Made by a program: the position numbers and the translations under genes
The notes under the pieces: model-generated
The model's input: the letters and a program-made list of their open reading frames with translations, nothing else
What the model was told of the DNA's origin: nothing
The model's database searches: none
In this document: one piece after another, positions 1-7,851 of the stretch
Layout of the letters: the number at the start of each line of letters is the position of its first letter
Numbering within the stretch: the stretch's first letter is position 1
Source: a bacterium
Lineage (GTDB): Bacteria > Armatimonadota > Zipacnadia > Zipacnadales > Zipacnadaceae
Reading direction: 5' to 3'
Length of the DNA stretch: 64,000 nt
Assembly (NCBI GenBank): GCA_030615605.1
Contig: JAUWYY010000009.1
Coordinates: forward strand, 1-64,000

Positions 1-393
1 CGGCACATTTACCTGCCGGGCCAGCAGAATATGCTCGCGCGTCTGGGGCATCGGCCCGTCGGTAGCCGCCACCACCAGCACCGTCCCGTCCATCTGGGCG
101 GCGCCGGTGATCATATTCTTGATATAGTCGGCGTGGCCCGGGCAGTCAATGTGGGCATAGTGGCGCTTGGTCGTCTCGTACTCGGCGTGGTAGATGGCGA
201 TAGTCAGGCCCCGCTCTTGCTCTTCGGGGGCCGCGTCAATCTGGTTGTAATCCAGCGCGTCGGCGCTGCCTTCGTCGGACACCGCCAGACACTTGGTGAT
301 CGCCGAAGTCAGCGTGGTCTTGCCGTGATCTACGTGCCCAATCGTCCCGATATTTAGATGCGGCTTGGTCCTCTCAAACTTCTCCTTGGCCAT
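1..393 (-). CDS. tuf: Elongation factor Tu, N-terminal part (runs off the window)
   Basis: The GTPase delivers aminoacyl-tRNA to the ribosome. Reading the minus strand from the ATG at 393 gives 131 residues that match the EF-Tu G domain: P-loop GHVDHGKT at residues 19-26 and the G3 motif DCPGH at 83-87. A GGAGG ribosome binding site sits just upstream. The gene is cut by the window edge, so the rest of the G domain and domains 2-3 are outside. It lies directly downstream of two tRNA genes on the same strand, as tuf does in many bacteria, and is probably co-transcribed with them from the promoter at 733-761. The switch region reads [10 protein letters not shown] instead of the more usual INIAHVEYET. 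Identification is secure. Confidence 0.97.
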   Translation of the reverse strand, partial: MAKEKFERTKPHLNIGTIGHVDHGKTTLTSAITKCLAVSDEGSADALDYNQIDAAPEEQERGLTIAIYHAEYETTKRHYAHIDCPGHADYIKNMITGAAQMDGTVLVVAATDGPMPQTREHILLARQVNVP

Positions 394-478
394 GGCCAGG
401 ATACCTCCTAGGTGTTCGCAGTTGCCAGCCGGTCTTTCAATAGTATATGCGCTCGATATGTGCCCAGCGCCAATAGGC

Positions 479-554
479 TGGAGCCCACGATCGGAGTCGA
501 ACCGATGACCTTGTCCTTACCAAGGACACGCTCTGCCTACTGAGCTACGTGGGC
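479..554 (-). tRNA. tRNA-Thr (GGT anticodon)
   Basis: The minus strand folds into a full cloverleaf of 76 nt with encoded CCA. The acceptor stem is GCCCACG/CGTGGGC, the anticodon stem is TGTCC/GGACA around loop TTGGTAA, and the T arm is CCGAT/ATCGG with loop TTCGACT. The anticodon is GGT. It sits between tRNA-Tyr and tuf, the place thrT holds next to tufB in E. coli. Confidence 0.97.
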
Positions 555-566
555 CACGTCGGTTTA

Positions 567-652
567 TGGTGGAGGGGGGAGGATTTGAACCTCCGAAGGC
601 AATCGCCGGCAGATTTACAGTCTGCTCCCTTTGGCCGCTCGGGCACCCCTCC
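567..652 (-). tRNA. tRNA-Tyr (GTA anticodon)
   Basis: The minus strand gives an 86-nt class II tRNA with acceptor stem GGAGGGG/CCCCTCC, anticodon stem GCAGA/TCTGC around loop CTGTAAA, a long variable arm and encoded CCA. It ends only 12 nt before the following tRNA-Thr, so there is no room between them for the tRNA-Gly found there in E. coli. Confidence 0.97.
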
Positions 653-688
653 GCGCGCAACGTCCATTTATCATTTATTATATCACAG

Positions 689-716
689 GGGACGCCCTGG
701 CACATCCGGGCGTCCC
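689..716 (-). other. Inverted repeat in the tRNA-Tyr leader
   Basis: The arms GGGACGCCC and GGGCGTCCC are a perfect 9-bp inverted repeat with a 10-nt loop. They lie between the promoter at 733-761 and tRNA-Tyr. No T-tract follows in the direction of transcription (the next bases read TGTGATATAATAA), so a simple intrinsic terminator is unlikely. It may be a processing or attenuation structure in the tRNA-tuf transcript. Confidence 0.5.
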
Positions 717-732
717 TGAGTACAGCATACAT

Positions 733-761
733 ATTATAACTATTTAGGACACCGGCGTCAA
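733..761 (-). promoter_or_regulatory. Sigma70-type promoter for tRNA-Tyr, tRNA-Thr and tuf
   Basis: On the minus strand, -35 TTGACG (761-756) and -10 TATAAT (738-733) are separated by exactly 17 nt. The promoter lies immediately downstream of tRNA-Thr(TGT). It would restart transcription toward tRNA-Tyr, tRNA-Thr(GGT) and tuf. Confidence 0.75.
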
Positions 762-765
762 ATGG

Positions 766-840
766 TGGAGCCGACGGTCCGATTCGAACGGACGACCTGG
801 TCATTACAAGTGACCTGCTCTACCCCTGAGCTACGTCGGC
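766..840 (-). tRNA. tRNA-Thr (TGT anticodon)
   Basis: The minus strand forms a 75-nt cloverleaf with acceptor stem GCCGACG/CGTCGGC, anticodon stem GGTCA/TGACC around loop CTTGTAA, and encoded CCA followed by a second CCA. It heads the tRNA-tuf group, as thrU does in E. coli. Confidence 0.97.
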
Positions 841-855
841 TCGGTGCTCACTAAC

Positions 856-884
856 ACTGTACGACGTCACGGCGCTGAAGTCAA
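856..884 (-). promoter_or_regulatory. Promoter of tRNA-Thr(TGT)
   Basis: On the minus strand, -35 TTGACT (884-879) and -10 TACAGT (861-856) have 17-nt spacing. The -10 lies about 15 nt before the 5' end of tRNA-Thr(TGT), as expected for a tRNA promoter. Confidence 0.7.
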
Positions 885-948
885 GCCGCTTGGCTGTTGC
901 TGGGGCCGCTGGACCATGTAAGCTGGCCACCGGTCCCACTGCGGCTGG

Positions 949-977
949 TTGACACCAGCCTTCGCCCAGACTACAAT
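949..977 (+). promoter_or_regulatory. Promoter upstream of the SDR gene
   Basis: TTGACA (949-954) and TACAAT (972-977) are separated by 17 nt on the plus strand. The promoter faces the short ORF at 1019 and the SDR gene at 1164. The rest of the 841-1163 gap shows no other clear feature. Confidence 0.7.
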
Positions 978-1018
978 CTTTTGCGACTGGGTACTCACCA
1001 GGGAGAGAGAATTAATAG

Positions 1019-1114
1019 ATGCTGAGTTTACGCCAGCGCCTGGTTTCAGTCAGTGTTGCACTGGCCGCCAGCCGCGTGAGCATACTGGCTTGGTCAAGCT
1101 GGTATGAAGACTAA
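1019..1114 (+). CDS. Possible 31-residue leader peptide or gene remnant
   Basis: An ATG at 1019, preceded by GGGAGAGAG with good spacing, opens a 31-codon frame ending at TAA 1114. The peptide begins MLSLRQRLVSVSVALAAS, which resembles the start of a signal peptide. It is the first start codon after the promoter at 949-977 and ends 50 nt before the SDR gene. It may be a leader peptide or the surviving 5' end of a lost secreted-protein gene. Only the signals around it support it; no homology was recognised. Confidence 0.3.
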   Translation: MLSLRQRLVSVSVALAASRVSILAWSSWYED

Positions 1115-1163
1115 TAGGGCGGCAATACCCTCACCGTAGTTCTGTCCAGGGAGGCAACAGAAA

Positions 1164-1985
1164 GTGTCACGGCTTAACTTGACGGGAAAAGTGGCAATTA
1201 TCACAGGAGGAGCCGCCGGCATCGGCAAGAGTATCGCTGTGGCCTTCGCTGAAGAAGGCGTGAGTCTCAGCATCGCTGACATTGATGCCCAGGCCGCCCG
1301 CAGCACCGTTCAGCAGCTTGAGCAGGTCAATCCCGCCGCTACATATATCCCTATTGAGACTGATGTGACCGATGCGGTGAGCGTGGCGGCGCTGGTTGCG
1401 GGCACGCTGGCGCAGTTCGGCAAGATTGATATACTGGTTAATAATGCCGGAATTATTGTAGCCAAACTGCTGGTGGATCCCGCCGGCAAAGAAGAGCTGG
1501 ATGAGGCGACCTTTGATAAGATCACGGGGGTAAACCAGAAGGGTATCTTCCTGTGTTCCCAGGCGGTGGCTCGGGAGATGATAAGCAGGGGAGAGGGCGG
1601 CGTGATCGTGAATATGGCCTCGGAGGCGGGGCTGGAAGGCTCCGAGGGGCAGAGCGCCTACGCGGGCACCAAGGGTGCAGTGTACGCCTATACCCGCTCG
1701 TGGGCCAAGGAACTGGGCAAGTATGGCATCCGCGTAGTGGGCTGTGCCCCGGCTATTCTCGAAGCTACCCCGCTACGTAACGCCGAGTACGAGCGAGCGC
1801 TCGCCTACACTCGCGGAATAACAGTCGAAGAACTGCACCGGTCCTACGAGCAGGTTGCAGTTCCGCTGGGGAGAGTCGGACGTCTAGACGAGGTCGCCGA
1901 TCTCGTCTGCTTTCTGGCCTCAGATATGGCCAGTTACATTACTGGTACTGTGGTAAATATCTCCGGCGGCAAATCCCGAGGCTAG
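1164..1985 (+). CDS. Short-chain dehydrogenase/reductase, sorbitol-6-phosphate dehydrogenase-like
   Basis: A cytoplasmic NAD(P)-dependent oxidoreductase of the classical SDR family, 273 residues. The cofactor motif TGGAAGIG is at residues 14-21, NNAG at 93-96, and the catalytic Ser153, Tyr166 and Lys170 (YAGTK) are intact. The stretch after the active site (EYERALAYTRGITVEEL) and the end NISGGKSRG resemble sorbitol-6-phosphate 2-dehydrogenases, but SDR substrate calls from sequence are weak and no sugar-uptake genes are nearby. The start is GTG at 1164, preceded by AGGGAGG. The gene appears to be alone behind the promoter at 949-977. Confidence 0.85.
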   Translation: MSRLNLTGKVAIITGGAAGIGKSIAVAFAEEGVSLSIADIDAQAARSTVQQLEQVNPAATYIPIETDVTDAVSVAALVAGTLAQFGKIDILVNNAGIIVAKLLVDPAGKEELDEATFDKITGVNQKGIFLCSQAVAREMISRGEGGVIVNMASEAGLEGSEGQSAYAGTKGAVYAYTRSWAKELGKYGIRVVGCAPAILEATPLRNAEYERALAYTRGITVEELHRSYEQVAVPLGRVGRLDEVADLVCFLASDMASYITGTVVNISGGKSRG

Positions 1986-2027
1986 AGTAGCAAGGCGGAA
2001 GGTCAATCTCGGGCGACCAGTCGGCTA

Positions 2028-2900
2028 ATGAGGGAAAGCGAGGGACTCACTATTAACAAAACGCTTGCTTGGGTGGCCGCATTGTTCGCTGTTGTGTCAG
2101 TTTGTGCTAGTTCCGGGCCGAGGTTGGCGGCGGACTCGACTCAGGTGCCGGACGGAGGGTTGATGGAAGCGGTGGGCCAGGCTTTTGCTGGAGCGCTCAA
2201 TGAAGCGCTGTCTAAGCCATATACAGGCTGGTACACTGTTGGTGGAGAGATTCGAATCCCCGCATTCCCTACTATTGACACCAAGGCATTGGGGGCAATG
2301 TCGGCGGGCGACTTCGCTCTGCGTTACATGGAGTTCTGGGCAGAGGGGCGTGCTCCTCAGTTGTATGCCCTGTTGCCCCGGGCGACAAGAGATAGCATTA
2401 GCTACTCCTCCTTCTTCGGAAGCATGTTCCATTGTTGGCCGAACAATACCGGGCCGCTGGTAAAGCCCGACAGATTCGAGGTCACACGGGTGGAACCAGT
2501 TGCTGACGATGTGGTTTGGGTGTGGTATCGTGCAACTTTCGAACTGCTTTGGCCTCGACTATTGGCCCCAGAAAGTGAGGAACTCGCCGAATACCATGAA
2601 GGCCTGCCCTGGCCGATGCCATTTGGGCCTTGGCTTCCTTCAGTCATCCCTGTCTCTGCCGACCAGTCAGAACCGCTCGATATTCAAATGGGCCAAGTAA
2701 TGTTGCGGCTCGGCGCACCAGTTGTTCTGACCAAGGAAGAGGGGGTTTGGCGAGTTGACGGATTGGTCTCTGCTGTTGGGAGGCAGCAGGGCGAGGCGGT
2801 GGATGCGAAATTTGAGCTCAAGTACACGGGAGAGCGCGACGAGGTTGATGGTGCCAAGGCCATTAGCTTGCCCCCCAAGGTGAAGCCGAGTTCCGATTAA
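2028..2900 (+). CDS. Secreted hypothetical protein, NTF2-like flavour
   Basis: A 290-residue protein with an N-terminal hydrophobic stretch (LAWVAALFAVVSVCAS) that looks like a signal peptide. The central part (DFALRYMEFWAEGRAPQLYALL, given here as a 22-residue region around positions 93-114) is reminiscent of NTF2-like folds, where a helix precedes a curved sheet; this is only a resemblance. The ATG at 2028 has no convincing ribosome binding site. A GAGGGA lies six bases before an ATT codon ten codons later, so the true start is uncertain. It is followed by 175 nt without a gene. No function is assigned. Confidence 0.65.
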   Translation: MRESEGLTINKTLAWVAALFAVVSVCASSGPRLAADSTQVPDGGLMEAVGQAFAGALNEALSKPYTGWYTVGGEIRIPAFPTIDTKALGAMSAGDFALRYMEFWAEGRAPQLYALLPRATRDSISYSSFFGSMFHCWPNNTGPLVKPDRFEVTRVEPVADDVVWVWYRATFELLWPRLLAPESEELAEYHEGLPWPMPFGPWLPSVIPVSADQSEPLDIQMGQVMLRLGAPVVLTKEEGVWRVDGLVSAVGRQQGEAVDAKFELKYTGERDEVDGAKAISLPPKVKPSSD

Positions 2901-3060
2901 GAGCCTCCCACTGAGCGACGGCGCGTGCACAATATACTCCAACCGTTGGTCGAGGGGGGCGCGCGGTTTGCGGGTAGTATGGCTGTACCTTTGGCGCAGG
3001 CCGGGGGCTGACATAGAAGGTAGTACAGTCTTCTTGGGTAGAGCTCAGGGAGAGATGTAG

Positions 3061-3150
3061 TTGCGACTCATCATAATGGCTCTTATCGCTGCATCATTGC
3101 CATTGGTCATCGGTTGCGGGCGAGAAAAGGAGGTGGGGAGTTACATGTGA
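3061..3150 (+). CDS. Very small lipoprotein (29 residues), coupled to the GNAT gene
   Basis: From TTG at 3061, with AGGGAGAGA in front, the frame reads a positively charged start, a hydrophobic run and a lipobox VIGC, then only 11 residues (CGREKEVGSYM) before the stop at 3150. ATG 3076 is an alternative start. The stop overlaps the GTG start of the next gene (gTGA), and the next gene's ribosome binding site AGGAGGTGG lies inside this ORF. That indicates translational coupling. In size it resembles entericidin or lysis-type lipopeptides, but this is only an analogy. Confidence 0.5.
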   Translation: MRLIIMALIAASLPLVIGCGREKEVGSYM

Positions 3151-3860
3151 CGCAGAATGGCAATGCGACGAACCTTCCCCAGCGTACAGCATTACTGACT
3201 CGCGGTGGGCGTGATGCCAGAGTGATCAAGTACCGTCAGGCGTCTGCAGAGGATCTACCCGCAATTGCGAGGCTCTTCGTTGTGTCGTTCGCTGACAGCT
3301 TGCACCACGCGAGCGTGGGTGCGAAGGCAGCAAAAGCAATCGCCGACGCCTTCGGCCTGGCCCTATCTGCTGAGCCCGAAGGTCTGATTGTCGCTGAAGT
3401 GGGGAGTGAGGTAGTCGGCTACGCCCTTGCCACTGGCGATGCAAAAAGAATGCGGCGGAAGGGTTTCTGGCAGGGCCGATGGCTGAGGATGCTGTGGCGG
3501 TTACTGACCGGTCGGTATGGCGTCGGCTGGCGCACGCTACGGGCTGTTTCCGCGGACAAGATGGCGTTTTTGCGTGGAGCGCGTCTGCACGGTGCCCATC
3601 AAGCGCGTCCCTTGTCGCTGGCTGTACATCCTGCTTACCGGGGCCAGGGCATCGGGCGACAGTTGTTTGCCGCCAGTCTGGAGTATCTACGAACCTGTGG
3701 AGCCCAGACAATTCGGCTCGAAGTCCGCCCCGACAACGTGCCAGCACGTAGTCTCTACGAGTCTTTCGGCTTTTGTGTGCGCGGCAGCTACGAGGACAGC
3801 CAGGGCGAGTGGTTGGTAATGACGTGCAAGACCGAGAGCCCCGAGCCGGAGGTGGCATAG
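3147..3860 (+). CDS. GNAT family N-acetyltransferase
   Basis: This enzyme transfers an acetyl group from acetyl-CoA to an unknown amine; 237 residues. The acetyl-CoA motif A is visible as VHPAYRGQGIGRQLF, followed by the typical LEVRPDNVPARSLYESFGF segment. The start was chosen at GTG 3147 because AGGAGGTGG lies at correct distance; the longer frame from 3114 has no such signal. It overlaps the small lipoprotein upstream by 4 nt and is followed after 1 nt by the next membrane-anchored protein, so these genes probably form an operon (3061-4815). An internal basic segment (GFWQGRWLRMLWRLLTG) is unusual for the family and may contact a membrane. Confidence 0.85.
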   Translation: MTQNGNATNLPQRTALLTRGGRDARVIKYRQASAEDLPAIARLFVVSFADSLHHASVGAKAAKAIADAFGLALSAEPEGLIVAEVGSEVVGYALATGDAKRMRRKGFWQGRWLRMLWRLLTGRYGVGWRTLRAVSADKMAFLRGARLHGAHQARPLSLAVHPAYRGQGIGRQLFAASLEYLRTCGAQTIRLEVRPDNVPARSLYESFGFCVRGSYEDSQGEWLVMTCKTESPEPEVA

Positions 3861-3861
3861 A

Positions 3862-4317
3862 ATGCGGAAGAGGCGGATTCTTTTCGGTGGTGCAATGATA
3901 GTGGCGATCATTGCGGTTGCTATCTTAGGGTGGCTTGCTGTGTGGGGTCCAGAGGTGCGTTTTGACCCAGAGCTTTGGCAGAGGCCGTACTCCTGGCCGT
4001 CATGGATAGAGATACCGATAGGCGGCGACAACCTTCGAGCTCGAATGGTTAGAGACGTGTTGAGTGGCCGTCTGCGCCTTGGAATGTCCAGGGAGGCAGT
4101 CAACGAAATACTTGGACGCGACGATGCTGGAGGCAACGGAATTGCCATATATCGCCTGATGCCAATACCGACCGTAGCTCAGAAAGTAGTCGCATTTGTG
4201 CGCTGGCGCACAACGGACCCGCATCTTGTATTGGAATTCAACGGGAGGCACCGAAGCTCCGCGGGGAACTACCCCGACGAACACCTGGTACGCATCCAAG
4301 TGGGTCATGATTGGTAA
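3862..4317 (+). CDS. Membrane-anchored hypothetical protein with a BamE/SmpA-like motif
   Basis: 151 residues with one N-terminal membrane segment (residues 8-28). The segment LRLGMSREAVNEILGRDD resembles the GMT-x-EEV-x-x-x-LG signature of BamE/SmpA-like small domains that sit in the periplasm. This is a motif-level resemblance only. It starts 1 nt after the GNAT stop and ends 3 nt before the next gene, so it is part of the same tight operon. Confidence 0.6.
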   Translation: MRKRRILFGGAMIVAIIAVAILGWLAVWGPEVRFDPELWQRPYSWPSWIEIPIGGDNLRARMVRDVLSGRLRLGMSREAVNEILGRDDAGGNGIAIYRLMPIPTVAQKVVAFVRWRTTDPHLVLEFNGRHRSSAGNYPDEHLVRIQVGHDW

Positions 4318-4320
4318 CAG

Positions 4321-4815
4321 ATGAACACGCTTCGAGACACTGACGAGGGCAGGGCCCGGCCGGCCGTCTGGCCGGTGTATGTGGCGGGAGTAGTAATTGG
4401 ACTCGTGAGCTTGTTCTTATGCTGTATGTTGGTTACTTGGGCATGTGGGAACCCTGACCCTTATATTGGATCTAGCGGAGCAGATGTCCTTTTCCTGTTC
4501 GCAGTCCAATGGCCTTTGACACTTTACATGCTTTTCGGAATCGTCACGTGCTGGGGAGTAGTCCGATTGCGCCCTTGGGGATGGTGGTCTGGAGTCGTAT
4601 GGATTATCATGCTTGCGATAGGAGGGTGGTGGTACCTTTGGGGCATTTATTTCCTGCTCCTGATTCTGTATGGTGGCAAGTGGGGAGCACTTGCCCAAGA
4701 GATGGGGTCCGCGATAGCAGGCCTCAGCATCCCTGTGCTGCTTGTGCTAATCACATGGTGTTTGGCAACACGCCGACAGCTGTTCTTCCCCCAGAAGCCA
4801 GAGGCCGAGGAATAG
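4321..4815 (+). CDS. Hypothetical four-helix membrane protein
   Basis: 164 residues with about four hydrophobic segments (roughly 18-42, 54-75, 80-113 including many Trp, and 128-147). Many tryptophans and glycines lie in the third segment. No catalytic motif or family was recognised. The gene follows the preceding one by 3 nt and is the last member of the 3061-4815 operon. Confidence 0.6.
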   Translation: MNTLRDTDEGRARPAVWPVYVAGVVIGLVSLFLCCMLVTWACGNPDPYIGSSGADVLFLFAVQWPLTLYMLFGIVTCWGVVRLRPWGWWSGVVWIIMLAIGGWWYLWGIYFLLLILYGGKWGALAQEMGSAIAGLSIPVLLVLITWCLATRRQLFFPQKPEAEE

Positions 4816-4949
4816 CCGGCAACCGCACAGGCGGCCCGCAGACGCGACGAAATGACCAGCCCCGACACCTTAGCGTGGGGTAAATCGAGGCTTTTGAGCG
4901 GAAACAAGCGGAAGTCGTTTGCCGGTTATGGCCGCGAGCCACCGTCCTC

Positions 4950-4978
4950 TTGACCCTCCCCGCCAGCCACGCTACACT
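4950..4978 (+). promoter_or_regulatory. Predicted promoter before the truncated BioD-like gene
   Basis: TTGACC (4950-4955) and TACACT (4973-4978) are spaced by 17 nt on the plus strand, about 110 nt before the ATG at 5086. Nothing else was recognised in the 4816-5085 gap. Confidence 0.55.
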
Positions 4979-5085
4979 TGGTCTATGTATGGCGTCCCGC
5001 GCATTAGAGGTTTAGCCAGGCAGGGAGTGGATGGCAGTGCAACGGGCGCCTTTGATGGGCGTAGCTAATAGGCAGGTGAAATTAC

Positions 5086-5334
5086 ATGGCAGCGAACATC
5101 TTCATAGCCGGAACCGGCCAGCACAGCGGTAAGACGCTGATGTCGCTGGGATTGGTGGCCGCCCTGACCCGGCGCGGCTATCGCGTGCACTATATGAAAC
5201 CAGTCGGGCAGCGAGCCGTCAAGGTCGGCTCCGAAATAGTGGACGAAGATGTGGCCCTGGTCAATGAGGTCTTTGATTTGCCCACGCCGCCGAAGGCCGG
5301 CAAGCGCCGGGCCATAGTAGGCGGCACCGACTGA
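5086..5334 (+). pseudogene. Truncated BioD/phosphotransacetylase-type P-loop protein
   Basis: The first about 60 residues carry a P-loop GTGQHSGKT (residues 9-17) and the following MKPVGQR segment, typical of the dethiobiotin-synthetase-like ATPase domain found alone in BioD and at the N terminus of some phosphotransacetylase/DRTGG proteins. The family usually exceeds 200 residues for this domain alone. Here the frame breaks off after VFDLPTPP into an unrelated short tail and stops at residue 82. The loss of the rest of the fold suggests a decayed or deleted gene that kept its promoter (4950-4978). Confidence 0.6.
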
Positions 5335-5377
5335 ACGGCCGCAAAGCGTGCTTGAAGCACAAGAGGAGGGCAAGTCA

Positions 5378-6349
5378 GTGAAAAGCCAGGGAGACGGATG
5401 GAGTCTGTCCCTGCTGGCTGGGGCAGCAGGCATTGGAGTATGTGTCGGTCTTCTTCTGGTCGGCTACTGCGTTCTGCCGCAATTCGCCTATCTCTTGGCT
5501 ATACCGCTTGCCATAAGCAGCGGTGGTGTGGTCATCGGGCTGATCGACAGACGGAGACCATACGTGACGGTCTTAGCAGCCACTGCCCTAGCTGCTATCA
5601 CACATTTGGTATACCCTCTCGGGGTTTCCGACCTGACAGAGCCGACAGAGCTGCTGGCGTCAGCGGTTGCGGCGCTTCTCTTCGCCGTGCTCATCGCCCT
5701 ATTGGCAGCGGCTGGCGTAACGGCAGTGGTGGAAGCCCGGAAAGCCCATCGGCGTCTGGCTTGGGTCCGGTGGAGTATCTTTGCTGTGCTTCTCGCAGGG
5801 GTGTTTATCCTCCCCTGGGCACGACTGCAGCACCGTGGCCGGACGTTCATGATGAGCCGCGAGAGTGAAGTGCGGGCTTTCCTTGAGGACAGAATCATAG
5901 CTTTGCCGCAGACAGAGCTTTCGTGGCGTCCGGGACCATCTCGAGACGTGGTACGGGGTGCTTTCGGAGCAGAATTCGCTACCACTTGGGAGGTAGCGAC
6001 TCAGACCGCGGGCCCTGGACGATGCGCTCTGAGGTTTGAGGTGCGCTCACTGAAGCGGGACAGGCCCGTGGCGGACGCATTCAATAGGGCCAGGCTCTTC
6101 TTCAAGCCGAATTCGCCTACTAGTGTGCAAAACAGCGAACAGGCGCTTTCGCTGCTTCGAGAGCTAGGCCTGAAACTGCAGCCGGATAGCCTGACACCAA
6201 CAGCCGGGGGAGGATGGCAGGGCCGCAATCCGATGTGGGAACTGTATTCAGTGCGCACCCCCAACGGCGAATGGGTGGCATCCATTGAAGTCTCGATAGG
6301 TCGGTCCGGACAGGTGGCCTGCGATGTCCTGCGCTACTGGGATAGCTAG
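5378..6349 (+). CDS. Hypothetical polytopic membrane protein with a soluble C-terminal domain
   Basis: 323 residues from GTG 5378, chosen because AAGAGGAGGG precedes it. About five hydrophobic segments fill the first 155 residues. The C-terminal half, after LPWARLQHRGRTFMM, is soluble and probably extracytoplasmic; it contains no motif I recognise. It is separated from the truncated gene upstream by about 40 nt. Possible roles (sensor or envelope factor) cannot be told apart from the sequence. Confidence 0.6.
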   Translation: MKSQGDGWSLSLLAGAAGIGVCVGLLLVGYCVLPQFAYLLAIPLAISSGGVVIGLIDRRRPYVTVLAATALAAITHLVYPLGVSDLTEPTELLASAVAALLFAVLIALLAAAGVTAVVEARKAHRRLAWVRWSIFAVLLAGVFILPWARLQHRGRTFMMSRESEVRAFLEDRIIALPQTELSWRPGPSRDVVRGAFGAEFATTWEVATQTAGPGRCALRFEVRSLKRDRPVADAFNRARLFFKPNSPTSVQNSEQALSLLRELGLKLQPDSLTPTAGGGWQGRNPMWELYSVRTPNGEWVASIEVSIGRSGQVACDVLRYWDS

Positions 6350-6542
6350 TGACCCCAAGGTGTTATCACATATTCTGGTGACGGTCTACCCAGAGGCTTA
6401 ATGGGCGACACTCGAGAGCAGCTGGAAGGCACACCAGGCCCAAGCCCCAGAAGCCTTCGAGCTTGCCGCCCTGGATCCCGGCCCGTAGTTGCGCATGGTC
6501 GTCCTGCCCTGGAAGGTGGGCTCAACCTGCATCGTGGATGAG

Positions 6543-7379
6543 CTATTCGACGGTGGACGGAAGTGGGAGCTTGACAGAGAATTTGAACTTCGCGCCCAAC
6601 GGCAGCGTGTAATCTGGTTGTACTCCCGTGAACGTAGCCATCGCCTCACACTGGGCCTCACTCACCACCAGCGTACCGGGTTGGCATACCTGACGCAGCC
6701 GCGAGACGGTGATATTGAAGTCGGTGGCCTTCATTGTCCCGGATGGGTCAAAGGGATTGGGGACCTGCACCTCCGGCACTGTGACCTTACCCGATGATTC
6801 AATCACAATCTGCTCCTCCGAACAGTCAATCAGGCGGCATTGCATATCCACCGTAGCCTGACCGACTTCCGGGAAAGTCACTACCTGCCGCCAGTGCCAC
6901 TGACTGCCCGGCGCGACCGGCTCGGCCGGCAGCGGAGGCAGAACGGCAAATATGGCCAGGGCGGTGAGGGCGTCCGCGCTGGCGTTCGCTAGCCTTTCTT
7001 TGACCTGGTAGCCGACTACCCGCCCCTGGTCGTCAACGGTCACCTGGATCACCTCTGACTCGGTCACAGCGAGTTGCTGGCCCATTGCCTGCCATTGCAT
7101 TTTACTGACGGTTACCGTCATCACAGTGGCGGAGCTACCGGGGGGTGGCTCACTGAACTTCACCAGCACCTTGGCGCTGGCTGTGCCGGTCATATAGGTG
7201 GATTCACCTTCCAGGGTTACGTCTAATAACTCCACCTTTAGATTCTGAGAGATGCTGGAATTGACCAGGGGTGCGTAGAGCAGCTCTATGCCATCAGGTG
7301 CGGAGGTGGCATTGTCGGCAAGTACTACGGTCGGAAGCAGTAGCATACAGATCAAGATGAGTGGGCGGGACATGCGCAT
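6543..7379 (-). CDS. Secreted hypothetical protein, DUF6263-like
   Basis: 278 residues on the minus strand, starting at ATG 7379 behind AAGGAGACGG. The longer frame to 7460 lacks a ribosome binding site. A clear signal peptide (PLILICMLLLPTVVLA) is followed by a beta-rich domain. The segment PVAPGSQWHWRQVVTFPEVG, then a part on cysteines and sensitivity-type strands, recalls DUF6263-like periplasmic proteins, where a conserved G-x-x-W follows a proline-rich loop. It is a single gene. The downstream gap 6350-6542 shows nothing I can name. Confidence 0.6.
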   Translation of the reverse strand: MRMSRPLILICMLLLPTVVLADNATSAPDGIELLYAPLVNSSISQNLKVELLDVTLEGESTYMTGTASAKVLVKFSEPPPGSSATVMTVTVSKMQWQAMGQQLAVTESEVIQVTVDDQGRVVGYQVKERLANASADALTALAIFAVLPPLPAEPVAPGSQWHWRQVVTFPEVGQATVDMQCRLIDCSEEQIVIESSGKVTVPEVQVPNPFDPSGTMKATDFNITVSRLRQVCQPGTLVVSEAQCEAMATFTGVQPDYTLPLGAKFKFSVKLPLPSTVE

Positions 7380-7573
7380 GTTGGCCGTCTCCTTGGGCTT
7401 GTTGTCGCAGGGCCTGGACGAATGTGAGTTGGCTGGCTGTTTACACAACTGACAACTCATAGCGCAATAAAGTTCGGTTTCGCTGCCGGCGTCGTGCCGA
7501 TCAAGTCTGTTTGAGAAGTGGCCTTTCAGGATGTTCCCGTATGCCGTTGCATTCTCCTGCTCGTCTAGCTGGG

Positions 7574-7602
7574 TTGACGCGGGGCAGCCTTTCTGTTATC
7601 CT
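7574..7602 (+). promoter_or_regulatory. Promoter of the rpsB-tsf-pyrH-frr-uppS block
   Basis: TTGACG (7574-7579) and TATCCT (7597-7602) are separated by 17 nt. They lie about 240 nt before rpsB, leaving a long untranslated leader (about 7609-7851). Such a leader could carry autoregulation by S2, as known in other bacteria, but I could not match a specific leader structure. The remainder of the 7380-7851 gap holds nothing else I can name. Confidence 0.65.
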
Positions 7603-7851
7603 GTGTGCAGTATAGCAAATGCTGGGTCGACGGTAAAGGCTGCTGCCTGTCCGGGCTTGCTCGTAGCGGGGAGAAATAGGGCAACCAGCAGGCAGTGCCG
7701 GTGCCTATGTGCATCTTACCAGACCGTCGTCACCGGCTAAACTTGAACGATAACTGTGCTCGGCAGCCCTCAGATAGAGAGCATACGGGCCGGTGCGGTT
7801 CGCTCAGTCTATTCCCCGCTCCCGCGAGCCGTTTGAATGGAGGCAATGGCT

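Noticed and set aside
689-716. Intrinsic terminator between tRNA-Thr(TGT) and tRNA-Tyr
   Set aside because: The hairpin is perfect, but no T-run follows, and it lies downstream of a new promoter for the next genes.
1553-1780. Alternative-frame ORF inside the SDR gene
   Set aside because: It lies wholly within a well-supported gene and its Gly/Arg-rich product is a typical out-of-frame shadow.
3226-3858. Long antisense ORF across the GNAT gene
   Set aside because: Proline/arginine/serine-rich shadow of a GC-rich coding region; it has no start signals of its own.
6398-6542. Gene fragment downstream of the DUF6263-like gene
   Set aside because: Open frames exist but no motif, ribosome binding site or consistent product could be seen.
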